From positions 1,050,475 through 1,114,474 of the forward strand of contig CEFQ01000005.1 of NCBI GenBank assembly GCA_900068845.1: 64,000 nucleotides of DNA, read 5' to 3'. A model generated the notes under the pieces. The model had not been told where the DNA came from. It saw only the letters and a program-made list of their open reading frames with translations, and did not search any database. Of this stretch, positions 48,074 to 58,316 are shown one piece after another. This DNA comes from Enterobacter ludwigii. GTDB taxonomy: Bacteria; Pseudomonadota; Gammaproteobacteria; Enterobacterales; Enterobacteriaceae. Each line of letters opens with the position of its first letter. The stretch's first letter is position 1. Both the position numbers and the translations under genes were made by a program.

Positions 48074-50512
48074 TTACTTGCTGTCTGGCAGCGCGTAAGC
48101 AATCACGTAATCACCACGGTCTGGTGACTGACGGGCGCCACCTGCGGAGATCAGGATGTACTGTTTGCCGGTTTTCGGCGAAACGTAGCTGATTGGACCG
48201 CCCTGGCTGCCGACTGGCAGACGTGCTTTCCACACTTCTTTACCGGTTGAGCTATCGAAAGCGCGCAGATAGTAATCCTGCGTACCCGCGATGAACACCA
48301 GGCCACCCTGCGTAGCCAGTGTGCCGCCTAAGGTCGGCATACCAATTGGCATCTTCGCGCGCATCTTGATGCCAAATGGACCGGTATCTTCGACGGTACC
48401 CACCGGCACCTGCCACACGATCTGACGGGTTTTCATATCAATTGCCGACAGCGTACCGAACGGTGGAGCCTGGCATGGAATGCCCAGCGGTGACATGAAG
48501 CGGTTTTTATTTACCGCATACGGTGTGCCTTTCAGCGGAACCGCGCCCATACCGGTGTTGATCGCTTCGCCACCGTTGCTGGCTGCGGTCTTGCTGGTGT
48601 CTTGTGGAATCATCTGTACCCACAGGCCCAGGCGCATATCGTTGACGAACATATATTGATTGTTCGGGTCAAACGAGATACCGCCCCAGTTCATACCGCC
48701 CAGTGAACCCGGGAAGCTGAGGGATTTATCGGTGTCCGGTACAGTAAACAGACCATCGTAACGCATGCCTTTAAAGGCAATACGGCACGCCAGCTGGTCG
48801 AACGGCGTTGCACCCCACATATCAGACTCAGACATTTTCTGATTGCCGATGTTTGGCATTTCTACCGAATGCGGCTGCGTTTTGGTGTACTGCTCGTTCG
48901 GGATGTGACCCTGCGGCATCGGCAGCTCTTCAACTTTGGTCAAAGGCTTGCCGGTCAGGCGGTCCAGCACCCAAATCATTCCGGTTTTTGCCCCGATAAC
49001 CACGGCTGGCTTGTTGGTGCCATCCTTCATCGGGAAGTCTACCAGGCTTGGCTGCATTGGCAGATCAAAGTCCCACAGATCGTTATGCACGGTCTGATAA
49101 ACCCATTTCTGTTTACCGGTAGTCGCATCCAGCGCCAGGATTGAGGCGCCGTAAGTGTGATCCAGTTTGGTACGGTTCGCACCCCACAGATCCACTGACG
49201 AGCTACCCATTGGCAGGAACACGGTGTTCATCGCCGGATCGTAAGACATTGGTGCCCACGAGTTCGGTGTGCTGCGGGTGTAATCTTTGCCCGGCATCAA
49301 AATCGCATTTGGATCGTCATTGCCTGGGTCAAACGCCCAACGCATCTGACCAGTGATCACGTCAAAACCACGCAGCACGCCGCCAGGCATATCGGTTTGG
49401 ACGTTATCCGCAACGCGACCGCCCACCACCACGGTGGTACCGGCCATCGCGGGAGGTGAAGTCAGCTGATATTGCGGATCGGGCGCATTGCCCAGGCCGG
49501 CTTTCAGATCAACCACACCGTGCGTACCGAAGGTGTCGCACAGCTCACCGTTGTCGGCGTTAATAGCAATCAGACGCGCATCAATTGTGTTCATCAGAAT
49601 ACGACGCTGACAAGTATCACCCGCAGGCAGCACAGCGGCAGTGACCGGCGTTGAACCCGGCTGCGTTGGCTGCTGCAGCGGTTTAGTCGCATCGAAATAG
49701 GCTAAGCCACGGCAGCGGTTCCACACTTCGGCCTGCGCGTTGATTTCGCGTTTCCAGATTTCCTTACCGCTGTCTGCTGCAACCGCAATCACATTGTTGT
49801 GCGGGGTGCACAGGAATAGCGTGTTACCCACCTGCAATGGGGTTTGCTGATCTTCCGCGCCGTTACCGGTTGGGCTGATCGGCGTATCGCCAGTGTGGAA
49901 AGTCCAGGCGACCTGCAAGTCTTTCACGTTATCGCGGGTAATCTGATCAATGGCAGCGAAGCGGTCGCCACCCGGCGTACGGCCGTAGCTGCTCCAGTCT
50001 TGCTGAGGTTTTGATTTATCGACCGGGATCAGCGGCAGCTGTTTACCGTCAAACGCAACGGAAGGGTGCGGCTGGAACATCTGTACGAAGGTGGCCACCA
50101 TGCCAACCACGATGACCGCAGACAGCGCATAAGAGACTTTCGCCAGAGAGCTTTTGCCTTCGCTTTTACGCAGGGCTGGCCAGGTGAGGAATGCAAACAG
50201 CATCAAGCCCGCTGGCACCATCAAGCGCGATACCAACGGCCAGAAATGCAAGCCCGCATCAAACAGTGACCAAATCAGTGTGCCAGCAAACACCAGAATA
50301 AACAGGGTGACGGCGGATGATTTGCGACGGAAGAACTGAATGGCCGACAGCAGCATGACGATACCGGCGATAAGGAAGTACCAGCTGCCGCCCAGCGCGA
50401 CCAGCTTGCCGCCGCCGATAGCGAAGAACAAACCGATTGCCAGCAGGACCAAGCCAAACAGTACGGACCAGATGCTCAGCCCTTTGCCGGGACGAGCGGA
50501 ATTTTCTGCCAT
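48074..50512 (-). CDS. gcd: PQQ-dependent glucose dehydrogenase
   Basis: Gcd oxidises glucose to gluconolactone in the periplasm and passes electrons to ubiquinone. The start is the ATG at 50512 (GGAGAG site), giving 812 residues (E. coli 796); the frame open to 50605 adds an unsupported leader. Five N-terminal helices lie within about 10-145, then an eight-bladed PQQ propeller (WSSYGRTPGGDRFAAIDQI, GNALL-type calcium/PQQ segments, GGMNWGGISFDPNNQYMFVN). E. coli cannot make PQQ, but Pantoea often can. A 20-bp palindrome lies 206 bp upstream. Confidence 0.96.
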   Translation of the reverse strand: MAENSARPGKGLSIWSVLFGLVLLAIGLFFAIGGGKLVALGGSWYFLIAGIVMLLSAIQFFRRKSSAVTLFILVFAGTLIWSLFDAGLHFWPLVSRLMVPAGLMLFAFLTWPALRKSEGKSSLAKVSYALSAVIVVGMVATFVQMFQPHPSVAFDGKQLPLIPVDKSKPQQDWSSYGRTPGGDRFAAIDQITRDNVKDLQVAWTFHTGDTPISPTGNGAEDQQTPLQVGNTLFLCTPHNNVIAVAADSGKEIWKREINAQAEVWNRCRGLAYFDATKPLQQPTQPGSTPVTAAVLPAGDTCQRRILMNTIDARLIAINADNGELCDTFGTHGVVDLKAGLGNAPDPQYQLTSPPAMAGTTVVVGGRVADNVQTDMPGGVLRGFDVITGQMRWAFDPGNDDPNAILMPGKDYTRSTPNSWAPMSYDPAMNTVFLPMGSSSVDLWGANRTKLDHTYGASILALDATTGKQKWVYQTVHNDLWDFDLPMQPSLVDFPMKDGTNKPAVVIGAKTGMIWVLDRLTGKPLTKVEELPMPQGHIPNEQYTKTQPHSVEMPNIGNQKMSESDMWGATPFDQLACRIAFKGMRYDGLFTVPDTDKSLSFPGSLGGMNWGGISFDPNNQYMFVNDMRLGLWVQMIPQDTSKTAASNGGEAINTGMGAVPLKGTPYAVNKNRFMSPLGIPCQAPPFGTLSAIDMKTRQIVWQVPVGTVEDTGPFGIKMRAKMPIGMPTLGGTLATQGGLVFIAGTQDYYLRAFDSSTGKEVWKARLPVGSQGGPISYVSPKTGKQYILISAGGARQSPDRGDYVIAYALPDSK

Positions 50513-50840
50513 AACAAAAACTCTCCTGAAAAAATAAAGCGCTGGTGCCGATAAATCTGTGGCAGCCGATGACAAGGCCCCAGCCGAAGCGGGGGACAGG
50601 AACAATTTCGTTACGCTTTATTTTATATCTATTGGTACGGGTGCAATGCCCGTGATTCGGCGCTTGTGAGCGAGGACACAACGCAGGTGAGAGTGTTTCT
50701 CGCTACAAGGCGGCAGGATTGTACCACCTGGTACAATAAAAAGTGAATATCCATAACGCGGTAGTCACTGGTTAATAGCATTTTTGCTACAAATCCAGTC
50801 GTAAGCTATTAATAACTATGACGCCGGGCGGCAAATTTTC
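50513..50840. other. gcd upstream region
   Basis: A 328-bp gap between yfgJ and gcd on the same strand. It contains the perfect palindrome at 50718-50737. No additional coding region is supported. Confidence 0.6.
50718..50737. promoter_or_regulatory. Perfect 20-bp palindrome upstream of gcd
   Basis: ATTGTACCA-CC-TGGTACAAT has 9-bp perfect arms. On the minus strand its TACAAT half is a possible -10. It looks like a repressor operator of unknown identity. Confidence 0.55.
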
Positions 50841-51068
50841 TTACTGCAACGTTAAGTCGGGGATAAATTCGACACGCTTCTTCGAAATGAGTCCATCACC
50901 GTGCGGGCAAAAGTAGTCCACCGCACCGCAGGCTTTCAGCACCTGCAAAGGTTGATGACAATCCGGACATAAGGCGATGTGCGTGAAATGACGTTCGCAG
51001 TGGGAGCAGTCAAAACCGGTTTCATCGTGAGTCAGTGGCTGCTGGCAGATTGGGCATGGAGAATTCAT
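50841..51068 (-). CDS. yfgJ: Zinc-ribbon protein YfgJ
   Basis: A 75-residue protein with four CxxC-type pairs (CPIC, CSHC, CPDC, and the CGAVDYFCPH block), likely binding two zinc ions. The LCPDCHQPLQVLKACGAVDYF segment is identical to E. coli YfgJ. The function is unknown. It is downstream of der on the same strand with a repeat element and terminator in between. Confidence 0.92.
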   Translation of the reverse strand: MNSPCPICQQPLTHDETGFDCSHCERHFTHIALCPDCHQPLQVLKACGAVDYFCPHGDGLISKKRVEFIPDLTLQ

Positions 51069-51093
51069 AGAACATCCTCTGCATTTGGCGGTT

Positions 51094-51176
51094 GGTCGCC
51101 ATAAATGGCGTAATGCCGCTCAGTTATGCGCCGCATTAAATCACCGCACATTCCGTAGCGGCGCGATTTATCGCGC
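51094..51176. repeat. Composite REP-like element, copy 5
   Basis: The GGTCGCCATAAATGGC hairpin (51094-51109) is followed by the degenerate inverse ATGCGCCGCATTAAAT and the core GTAGCGGCGCGATTTATCGC (51155-51176). Order and spacing match the bepA-hda copy. Confidence 0.75.
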
Positions 51177-51193
51177 ACTAAATTACAGGTGCA

Positions 51194-51219
51194 TAAAAAA
51201 AGGGCCCTGCTGGGCCCTT
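51194..51219 (-). terminator. Terminator after der
   Basis: On the minus strand AAGGGCCC-agca-GGGCCCTT is followed by a run of T. It lies 6 bp past the der stop. Confidence 0.88.
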
Positions 51220-51225
51220 CTCATT

Positions 51226-52716
51226 TTAACGCTTGTTCTTCTTCAGGTGCGACATCAGACGCTGACGTTTACGCTGCTGCGTTGGCGTCAGCAGGTTGCG
51301 TTTGCCCGCGTACGGGTTATCGCCCTCTTTGAACTGAATACGGATGGGCGTGCCCATCACGTTGAGTGAACGACGGAAGTAGTTCATCAGGTAACGCTTG
51401 TAGGAATCCGCCAGATCCTTGACCTGGTTGCCGTGAATCACCACGATTGGCGGGTTATACCCCCCGGCATGCGCATATTTCAGCTTCACGCGGCGACCAC
51501 GTACCAGCGGCGGCTGATGGTCGTCGGCTGCCATGGTCATGATGCGCGTCAGCATTGCGGTGCCCACACGTTTGGTAGAGCAGTCGTACGCTTCCGTCAC
51601 GGATTCGAACAGGTTACCCACGCCGCTGCCGTGCAGGGCAGAAATAAAGTGGATGCGCGCAAAATCGATAAAGCCCAGACGGAAGTCCAACTGCTCTTTG
51701 ACTTCATCTCGCGCTTCCTGCGTCATGCCATCCCACTTGTTGACCACAATCACCAGTGAGCGCCCACTGTTGAGGATGAAGCCCAGCAGTGACAGATCCT
51801 GATCGGAAATCCCGGCACGCGCATCAATGACCAGCATCACTACGTTAGCGTCTTCAATTGCCTGCAACGTTTTGATAACCGAGAATTTTTCTACAGTTTC
51901 GGTGATTTTACCGCGCTTACGTACGCCCGCGGTATCAATCAGAACATACTCACGATCGTCACGTTCCATCGGAATGTAGATGCTATCGCGCGTGGTGCCT
52001 GGCATGTCAAAGACCACAACACGATCTTCGCCAAGAATGCGGTTAGTTAGCGTTGACTTACCCACGTTAGGGCGGCCAACGATAGCCAGTTTGATCGGCA
52101 GTGTGGTGGGGTCGAAATCTTCTTCTTCCTCTTCCTCCAGCGCCTTCTCACCCTCTTCTTCTAATTCTGCCCAATAGGCGGCATTCTCTTCTTCTTCAGT
52201 GAGTTCCACTTCCGGAACGATTTCTTCCATCCACGGCAGCAATGCCGTTTCCAGTAGACTGTTAACTCCACGGCCATGCGAGGCTGCAATGGCATGAATC
52301 TCACCTAAGCCCAGCGCATAGAAATCCAGCACTGCCGCTTCCGGGTCAATACCGTCAGTTTTGTTGGCGACGACAAAGGTGGCTTTTTCACGTGCACGCA
52401 GATGATTAGCGATTTGCTGATCCGCCGGCATCACGCCCGCGCGCGCATCCACCATAAACAGCACCACATCCGCTTCTTCAATCGCCAATAGCGACTGCTC
52501 CGCCATGCGGTTTTCAACGCCTTCCTCGGTGCCATCAATACCGCCGGTATCAATAACAATAAATTCGCGCCCTTCCACTTCGGCGCGACCATATTTGCGA
52601 TCGCGAGTCAGTCCAGGAAAATCCGCTACCAGCGCATCACGTGTGCGTGTTAAACGGTTAAATAGCGTAGATTTTCCCACATTGGGACGCCCAACCAGCG
52701 CGACCACAGGTACCAT
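51226..52716 (-). CDS. der: Ribosome-assembly GTPase Der
   Basis: Der is an essential GTPase in 50S ribosome maturation. The 496-residue protein has two GTPase domains, each with G1 GRPNVGKST (about 8-16 and 210-218), DxxG (DTGG, DTAG) and NKxD motifs (NKTDG, NKWDG), an acidic linker rich in Glu between them, and a C-terminal KH-like domain ending in a basic [15 protein letters not shown] tail. Confidence 0.98.
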   Translation of the reverse strand: MVPVVALVGRPNVGKSTLFNRLTRTRDALVADFPGLTRDRKYGRAEVEGREFIVIDTGGIDGTEEGVENRMAEQSLLAIEEADVVLFMVDARAGVMPADQQIANHLRAREKATFVVANKTDGIDPEAAVLDFYALGLGEIHAIAASHGRGVNSLLETALLPWMEEIVPEVELTEEEENAAYWAELEEEGEKALEEEEEEDFDPTTLPIKLAIVGRPNVGKSTLTNRILGEDRVVVFDMPGTTRDSIYIPMERDDREYVLIDTAGVRKRGKITETVEKFSVIKTLQAIEDANVVMLVIDARAGISDQDLSLLGFILNSGRSLVIVVNKWDGMTQEARDEVKEQLDFRLGFIDFARIHFISALHGSGVGNLFESVTEAYDCSTKRVGTAMLTRIMTMAADDHQPPLVRGRRVKLKYAHAGGYNPPIVVIHGNQVKDLADSYKRYLMNYFRRSLNVMGTPIRIQFKEGDNPYAGKRNLLTPTQQRKRQRLMSHLKKNKR

Positions 52717-52820
52717 AACACTTGCCTCAGTTTTTAAAATAATTCGCCCGAATGGCGTGATTATAACGACATTTGACGCCAGGCGTCAGGCTGAAGGCGC
52801 AAAGAATACCATGCCTGACT

Positions 52821-52855
52821 AAAAACGAAACGGCCCCTGACGAATCAGGAGCCGT
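52821..52855 (-). terminator. Terminator after bamB
   Basis: On the minus strand ACGGCTCCTGA-ttcg-TCAGGGGCCGT (52830-52855, one mismatch) is followed by TTCGTTTTT. It lies between bamB and der. Confidence 0.85.
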
Positions 52856-52894
52856 ATAAGCGAGCGGGAAACGCGTTCCCGCAAAGCCAATTCC

Positions 52895-54076
52895 TTAACG
52901 GGTGATGGCGTAAACTTCTCCGCCTTTCGCCTGGATCAGCAGTTTGTCACCGGCCACAACCGGTTCAGTCTGGAAGCCATCGCTGTCCAGTTTCTGCTGC
53001 GCGACGAAGCGACCGTCAAGGGTGTTGATCCAGTGCAGATAACCTTCGCTATCACCCACCACCAGATAGCCGTTGAACAGCACTGGCGAAGTCAAATTAC
53101 GATGCAGCAGATCGCTTTGACGCCAGATGGCTACGCCACCGTCAGCATTCAGGGCAATCACGCGGTCATCCTGATCGACCAGATAGATACGACCGGCATC
53201 AACCACCATGTCTTTAACGCCGCCAATCTCACGTTTCCACAGCACCTGACCGGAGCGCAGATCCAGCGCGGTAAGATTACCGTTGTACGCAAGCGCATAA
53301 ACGACACCGTTAACCACGACTGGCGTGGTATCGACATCGCTCAGGCGATCGATTTCAGTGGCGCCGCTTGGCTGCGAAATACGCTGCTGCCAAATCAGCT
53401 GACCTTGATTAACAATGACTGCGCTGACGCGGCCATTGTCGCCACCGACGATTGCCCCGCCAAAGGCCACGGTCGGTGCCGATTCACCGCGCAGTGACAG
53501 CGCTGGCATATCGAGGTTGACGGTCCATTTGACAACGCCAGTGCTTTGATCAAGACCTTGCAACATACCGTTGCTGGTGTGCACCAGCACTAAACCGTCG
53601 CTAACCACCGGACGCGACAGCGCTTCACCGGCGACTTTGGTCTGCCAGGCAATACCACCATCGCTGGTATTCAACGCAAATACCTGACCACGTTCGCTAC
53701 CGATGTAGATGCGATCGCCGCTGGCGGTGACGCCGCCAGAAAGCAGCGCAGAGATGTTTTTCGAGAAGAAGCCGGTTTTCTCAGAGAGATCGACTTTCCA
53801 TTTCTCTTTACCATTGCTGGCATCAAGCGCTTTAACCACACCAAAACGATCCGCAGCATACACGGTACCGTCCAGCCAGGCTGGATGCAGATTGGAATAG
53901 AAATCACCAACGCCGTCCCCGACCGAGGTGCTCCACGCAGTCTGCGGCGTAAACTGGTTTTCCACTTTAGGCAGCGGGGCCATTTTCACTACATCTTCTT
54001 CGCCGCTGAACAGCGAGCAACCGCTGAGCAGAGTGACTGAAATCAGCCCTGGCAGCAGGTATTTACGTAATTCCAT
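52895..54076 (-). CDS. bamB: Outer membrane assembly lipoprotein BamB
   Basis: BamB is the propeller lipoprotein of the BAM complex that binds BamA. The 393-residue protein has a lipoprotein signal with LLSGC (Cys20), then eight PQQ-like blades (WKVDLSEKTGFF, WQTKVAGEALSRPVVSDG, WKREIGGVKDMVVDAGRIYL). It is 19 bp downstream of yfgM in the hisS-yfgM-bamB series. Confidence 0.97.
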   Translation of the reverse strand: MELRKYLLPGLISVTLLSGCSLFSGEEDVVKMAPLPKVENQFTPQTAWSTSVGDGVGDFYSNLHPAWLDGTVYAADRFGVVKALDASNGKEKWKVDLSEKTGFFSKNISALLSGGVTASGDRIYIGSERGQVFALNTSDGGIAWQTKVAGEALSRPVVSDGLVLVHTSNGMLQGLDQSTGVVKWTVNLDMPALSLRGESAPTVAFGGAIVGGDNGRVSAVIVNQGQLIWQQRISQPSGATEIDRLSDVDTTPVVVNGVVYALAYNGNLTALDLRSGQVLWKREIGGVKDMVVDAGRIYLVDQDDRVIALNADGGVAIWRQSDLLHRNLTSPVLFNGYLVVGDSEGYLHWINTLDGRFVAQQKLDSDGFQTEPVVAGDKLLIQAKGGEVYAITR

Positions 54077-54095
54077 GTGCGCTCTCTTGACTGGC

Positions 54096-54713
54096 TTAAC
54101 TTAAGTTATTCATCTTCATCTGCAGCATTTGCTTCAGCGCAGGAGAGGCCTGCGATTCAGCACCTTTGCTCCAGGCATCACGCGCGCCCTGCTTATCGCC
54201 TTTGCTCAGCAGTGCTTCGCCACGAATGTCCGCTACAATGGCTGTCCAGCCATCACCTTTAACATTGTTAAGGGTAGAAAGTGCGGCATCGGCCTGACTT
54301 TGCTGCAATTGAATGCGTGCCAGACGCAGGTTAATCACCGCCTGCAGGTTGGCATCTTTGGTATCTTTCAGCCCACTCTGTAACAGAGCGATAGCTTTAT
54401 CTAACTGATTAGTTTCAACATACTGCTTAGCCAGATCCAGCGAAGCCAACGCACCATAGGTATTGTTGTTTTCGCTGGCGAAAGTGGCCACTGCTTCCAG
54501 CGAATCAGGCTTGTCCGCCTGCATCGCACTGGTCAGCTGTTGATATTCTGCTGATGCCGCTTTATCGGTTCCTTCCTGATGGCTGGACCAGAAACGCCAG
54601 CCACCCAGCGCAGCGATACCGATGATTACGCCTACGGCCAGGAATTTGCCGTTATTGGCAAAGAACTGACGCAGCGCGTCAACTTGTTCGTTTTCGTTGC
54701 TGTAAACTTCCAC
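54096..54713 (-). CDS. yfgM: YfgM, SecYEG-associated TPR protein
   Basis: A 205-residue membrane-anchored protein: a charged N terminus (ENEQVDALRQFFANNGKFLAVG), one helix (VIIGIAALGGWRFW) and periplasmic TPR-like helices. E. coli YfgM associates with PpiD at the Sec translocon and affects RcsB stability. It sits between hisS and bamB. Confidence 0.94.
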   Translation of the reverse strand: MEVYSNENEQVDALRQFFANNGKFLAVGVIIGIAALGGWRFWSSHQEGTDKAASAEYQQLTSAMQADKPDSLEAVATFASENNNTYGALASLDLAKQYVETNQLDKAIALLQSGLKDTKDANLQAVINLRLARIQLQQSQADAALSTLNNVKGDGWTAIVADIRGEALLSKGDKQGARDAWSKGAESQASPALKQMLQMKMNNLS

Positions 54714-54752
54714 GCAATCCCTCTCTTTAAAATGGCTGTTGCAGTGCTGCGC

Positions 54753-56027
54753 TTACTGCAGCAGCGTGCGCAACGTTGCAGCGGCGTCGCTCTGAGCCAG
54801 CGTCTGTTGATCGCCGGTACGCAAGTCTTTCACCACAACCTGGCCCGCGTTCACTTCATCTTCGCCCAGCACCAGCGCAATGCGTGCGCCCCACTTATCT
54901 GCACGGGCAAACTGCTTCTTGAAGTTACCGCCACCGAAGTTGGTCATCAGCTTCAACGCGGGATCAGCATCACGCAGTTTTTCCGCCAGTTGCATCGCGG
55001 CGGACTGAACGCCCTGCCCCGAAGCGATAACATAGACATCAACAATGCGCGTCGGTTCAAATTCTGGATTAACCGCTTGCACCAGCAACACCAAACGCTC
55101 CATGCCCATGGCAAAACCCACGGCTGGCGTGGCACGACCACCCAACTGTTCGACCAGACCATCGTAACGTCCGCCACCGCACACCGTGCCCTGCGAACCG
55201 AGGCTGCTGGTCACCCATTCAAACACGGTACGGTTGTAGTAATCGAGACCGCGCACCAGGCGCTGGTTGATGCGATATTTAATGCCAGCGTCGTCGAGCA
55301 ACCCGCACAAGCCACTGAAATGCGCACGTGATTCCTCATCGAGGAATTCGCCCAGCGTTGGTGCATCGTTTAACAGTTTCTGGATGTCAGGATTTTTGCT
55401 GTCGAGCACGCGCAGTGGGTTGGTGTACATGCGGCGCTTGCAATCTTCGTCCAGTACGTCCTGATGTTGCTCAAGAAACGCCACCAGCGCGCTGCGATAG
55501 TTGGCGCGCGCGTCCAGCGAACCGATAGAGTTCAGCTCCAGCTCGACGTGCTCAGCGATACCTAACGCTTTCCACCAGCGCGCGGTCATCATAATTAGCT
55601 CAGCATCAACGTCCGGGCCTTGCAGGCCGAAGACTTCCACACCCATTTGGTGGAACTGACGGTAACGACCTTTCTGCGGACGCTCGTAGCGGAACATCGG
55701 ACCGGTGTACCACAGACGCTGTTCCTGGTTGTACAGCAGACCGTGCTCGATACCGGCGCGCACGCAACCTGCGGTGCCTTCCGGACGCAGCGTCAGGCTT
55801 TCGCCGTTGCGGTCTTCAAAGGTGTACATCTCTTTCTCAACCACGTCGGTGACTTCACCGATCGCGCGGCTGAACAACGGGGTGTGCTCAACGATTGGCA
55901 GACGGATTTCACTGTAACCATAGCTGGCCAGCACCTGCTTGAGAGTGCCTTCAATACGCTGCCAAATTGCGGTATCCGCCGGCAGGTAATCGTTCATCCC
56001 GCGAATCGCTTGAATATTCTTCGCCAC
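54753..56027 (-). CDS. hisS: Histidyl-tRNA synthetase
   Basis: A class II synthetase of 424 residues (same length as E. coli). Motif 1 starts ATRG-type [16 protein letters not shown], motif 2 is [24 protein letters not shown], histidine-specific motifs are [15 protein letters not shown] and [13 protein letters not shown], motif 3 GFAMGMERL. The C-terminal anticodon domain begins near 330. Its leader region has a hairpin with a T run. Confidence 0.98.
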   Translation of the reverse strand: MAKNIQAIRGMNDYLPADTAIWQRIEGTLKQVLASYGYSEIRLPIVEHTPLFSRAIGEVTDVVEKEMYTFEDRNGESLTLRPEGTAGCVRAGIEHGLLYNQEQRLWYTGPMFRYERPQKGRYRQFHQMGVEVFGLQGPDVDAELIMMTARWWKALGIAEHVELELNSIGSLDARANYRSALVAFLEQHQDVLDEDCKRRMYTNPLRVLDSKNPDIQKLLNDAPTLGEFLDEESRAHFSGLCGLLDDAGIKYRINQRLVRGLDYYNRTVFEWVTSSLGSQGTVCGGGRYDGLVEQLGGRATPAVGFAMGMERLVLLVQAVNPEFEPTRIVDVYVIASGQGVQSAAMQLAEKLRDADPALKLMTNFGGGNFKKQFARADKWGARIALVLGEDEVNAGQVVVKDLRTGDQQTLAQSDAAATLRTLLQ

Positions 56028-56045
56028 GTTAGAATCTCTTTAAGA

Positions 56046-56096
56046 CAAAAAAACCTGAGCGGCATCATACCTTATGAGGATGAAACCGCACAGGTT
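56046..56096 (-). ncRNA. sroE: ispG-hisS intergenic hairpin, possible SroE RNA 3' end
   Basis: On the minus strand AACCTG-t-GCGG pairs with CCGC-t-CAGG-TT around a 28-base loop, followed by seven T, in the 106-bp ispG-hisS gap. E. coli makes the small RNA SroE from exactly this gap. The hairpin is seen directly; the RNA identity is by position only. Confidence 0.35.
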
Positions 56097-56133
56097 CAAT
56101 CACAAACTGGCACGCGACTGGCGCGCACCAGGC

Positions 56134-57255
56134 TTATTTTTCCAGCTGCTGCACGTTGATGCGGCGGCTTTCATCCAGCATGCTGGCTTTGGCGCGGATA
56201 CGCGCTTCCAGCTGATCGATCATGTCGTTGTTATCGAGACGATCGCGCTGGCGTACGCCATCTTCGTAGAAGCCGCTTTTCTTGGCCCCGCCGGTTACGC
56301 CGAGGGTAGAAACCGTGGCTTCCCCCGGACCGTTCACCACGCAACCGATAATGGAAATATCCATCGGCGTGATGATGTCTTCCAGACGCTCTTCCAACGC
56401 ATTGACCGTACCGATGACATCAAACTCCTGACGCGAACAGGTCGGGCAGGCAATAAAGTTGATGCCACGCGCGCGGATGCGCAGAGATTTGAGGATGTCA
56501 TAGCCGACTTTCACTTCTTCAACCGGATCGGCCGCCAGTGAAATACGCAGCGTATCGCCGATGCCTTCGGCCAGCAGCAGGCCTAAACCAATCGCCGATT
56601 TAACGGAGCCCGCGCGCGCGCCACCCGCTTCGGTGATACCGAGGTGCAGCGGCTGATCGATGGCTTTAGCCAACAGACGATAGGATTCAACGGCAAGGAA
56701 AACGTCAGACGCTTTGACGCTTACTTTGAACTGATCAAAGTTAAGGCGATCGAGGTGATCCACATGGCGCATCGCAGATTCGAGCAGCGCCTGCGGTGTT
56801 GGCTCACCGTATTTTTCCTGCAGATCTTTTTCCAGCGAACCGGCATTCACGCCGATACGGATCGGAATATTGTAATGACGCGCACAATCCACCACCTGGC
56901 GGATACGCTCATTGTTGCCGATATTGCCTGGGTTGATACGCAGACAATCGACGCCATATTCCGCGACTTTCAGTGCGATGCGATAGTCAAAGTGAATGTC
57001 CGCTACCAGCGGCACGTTGACCTGTTGCTTAATCAGTTTGAAGGCTTCAGCCGCATCCATCGTGGGAACGGAGACGCGAACGATATCAACCCCGACGCGC
57101 TCAAGCTGGCGAATCTGGTTAACGGTGGCGTCCACATCAGTGGTGCGGGTGTTGGTCATTGACTGAACGGCGATGGGCGCGCCATCACCAACTGGCACCT
57201 TGCCGACGTAAATCCGTGTTGATTTGCGACGGATAATGGGTGCTTCGTTATGCAT
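56134..57255 (-). CDS. ispG: 4-hydroxy-3-methylbut-2-enyl diphosphate synthase
   Basis: IspG (GcpE) reduces MEcPP to HMBPP in the non-mevalonate isoprenoid pathway using a 4Fe-4S cluster. The start at 57255 (GGAGAG site) gives 373 residues; five more in-frame codons upstream are not supported. The cluster Cys residues are in [13 protein letters not shown] and in [14 protein letters not shown]. It is 38 bp from rodZ. Confidence 0.97.
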   Translation of the reverse strand: MHNEAPIIRRKSTRIYVGKVPVGDGAPIAVQSMTNTRTTDVDATVNQIRQLERVGVDIVRVSVPTMDAAEAFKLIKQQVNVPLVADIHFDYRIALKVAEYGVDCLRINPGNIGNNERIRQVVDCARHYNIPIRIGVNAGSLEKDLQEKYGEPTPQALLESAMRHVDHLDRLNFDQFKVSVKASDVFLAVESYRLLAKAIDQPLHLGITEAGGARAGSVKSAIGLGLLLAEGIGDTLRISLAADPVEEVKVGYDILKSLRIRARGINFIACPTCSRQEFDVIGTVNALEERLEDIITPMDISIIGCVVNGPGEATVSTLGVTGGAKKSGFYEDGVRQRDRLDNNDMIDQLEARIRAKASMLDESRRINVQQLEK

Positions 57256-57293
57256 ATTCTCTCTCCACAATTACCCGGAAAGCGCGCTGCGCG

Positions 57294-58316
57294 TTATTGC
57301 GCACCCAGCGTCAGACGGGCAACCTGGTTATTACGGATAAAACGACTTAAATCAACGGGCTGATTCTGATATTGCACGTCAACCGCACTTGGTGCGCCAA
57401 TTTTCAGACGATACGGAGCCGTTCCGGACAAACTTAGCTTACCGCCACTACGTTGCAGACCGCTGAACAACTTCTTACCGGTCGCATCGCTCACTTCCAG
57501 CCAGCAATCCGCTTTGAAGTTCATCACCACAGCATTCGGATCGCCTGCCGGTTGGCTGACTGCTGCATTCGCGGTAGGCATTTGGCCTGCAGGAACGCTA
57601 TTCGCCGGTGCTGGGGAGGTCGCCGCTGGCGGTGCCGTATCAATCGGCGCCTGGCTTGGCGAAACCACGGCGTTGTCGCTGCCGCTGGTTTGCGCTGTAG
57701 TGTTATTGCTCGCAGCCGGTGTGCTGCTCGCGTTGTTGCTTTCAGGCGTGGCCACAGCGCCAGCACCGTTATCGACTGGCGTACCGGCAGCGTTGGTATC
57801 TGCATCGGCATTGCTATCGGTACTGTTGTCACCCAACGGAATAGATTGGCTATTGTCGCCGCTGCCGTTTTGATCGGCCATCGACACCAAATCAGCCTGT
57901 GACGCTTTATGATTCTGCCACCACCACGCACCAGTCAAACCGACAACGACGAAAATCACCAACCAGGTGAAGATCATCAGCCAGCCATCGCGCTTTTTAC
58001 GACGCTTACCCAATGAGAAGCTCTGCATCGGCTCGATTTTGGCGGCGCGCATGGGGGCCTGCTTTGCCATCATCGGCAGCAGGTCATCTTCTGGCACATG
58101 CACCAGACGAGCATAAGAGCGAATGTAACCGCGCAGGAAGGTAGACGCTAAATCAGCAGGTGATTTGTCCTCTTCAATATCGCGTACGGTAGTAAGTTTT
58201 AGGCACAGGCGTTCAGCGACGTTTTGCTGGGTCAGTCCCATTTGCTCACGGGCCAGACGCAGGCGTTCACCTGTGGAATGTACTGCAGAATTCTCTTGAG
58301 TGGCTTCAGTATTCAT
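57294..58316 (-). CDS. rodZ: Cytoskeleton protein RodZ
   Basis: RodZ links MreB filaments to the elongasome and sets rod shape. The 340-residue protein has a cytosolic helix-turn-helix ([19 protein letters not shown] and after) that binds MreB, one membrane helix near 112-132 ([22 protein letters not shown]), a low-complexity Ser/Thr/Asn/Ala-rich linker of about 115 residues and a C-terminal beta domain. Its end of the linker varies, as usual for the family. The pilW gene overlaps its start by 11 bp. Confidence 0.96.
   Translation of the reverse strand: MNTEATQENSAVHSTGERLRLAREQMGLTQQNVAERLCLKLTTVRDIEEDKSPADLASTFLRGYIRSYARLVHVPEDDLLPMMAKQAPMRAAKIEPMQSFSLGKRRKKRDGWLMIFTWLVIFVVVGLTGAWWWQNHKASQADLVSMADQNGSGDNSQSIPLGDNSTDSNADADTNAAGTPVDNGAGAVATPESNNASSTPAASNNTTAQTSGSDNAVVSPSQAPIDTAPPAATSPAPANSVPAGQMPTANAAVSQPAGDPNAVVMNFKADCWLEVSDATGKKLFSGLQRSGGKLSLSGTAPYRLKIGAPSAVDVQYQNQPVDLSRFIRNNQVARLTLGAQ

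Noticed and set aside
54579..55331. 250-residue plus-strand open frame over yfgM and hisS
   Set aside because: Antisense to two essential or conserved genes, without recognisable domains.
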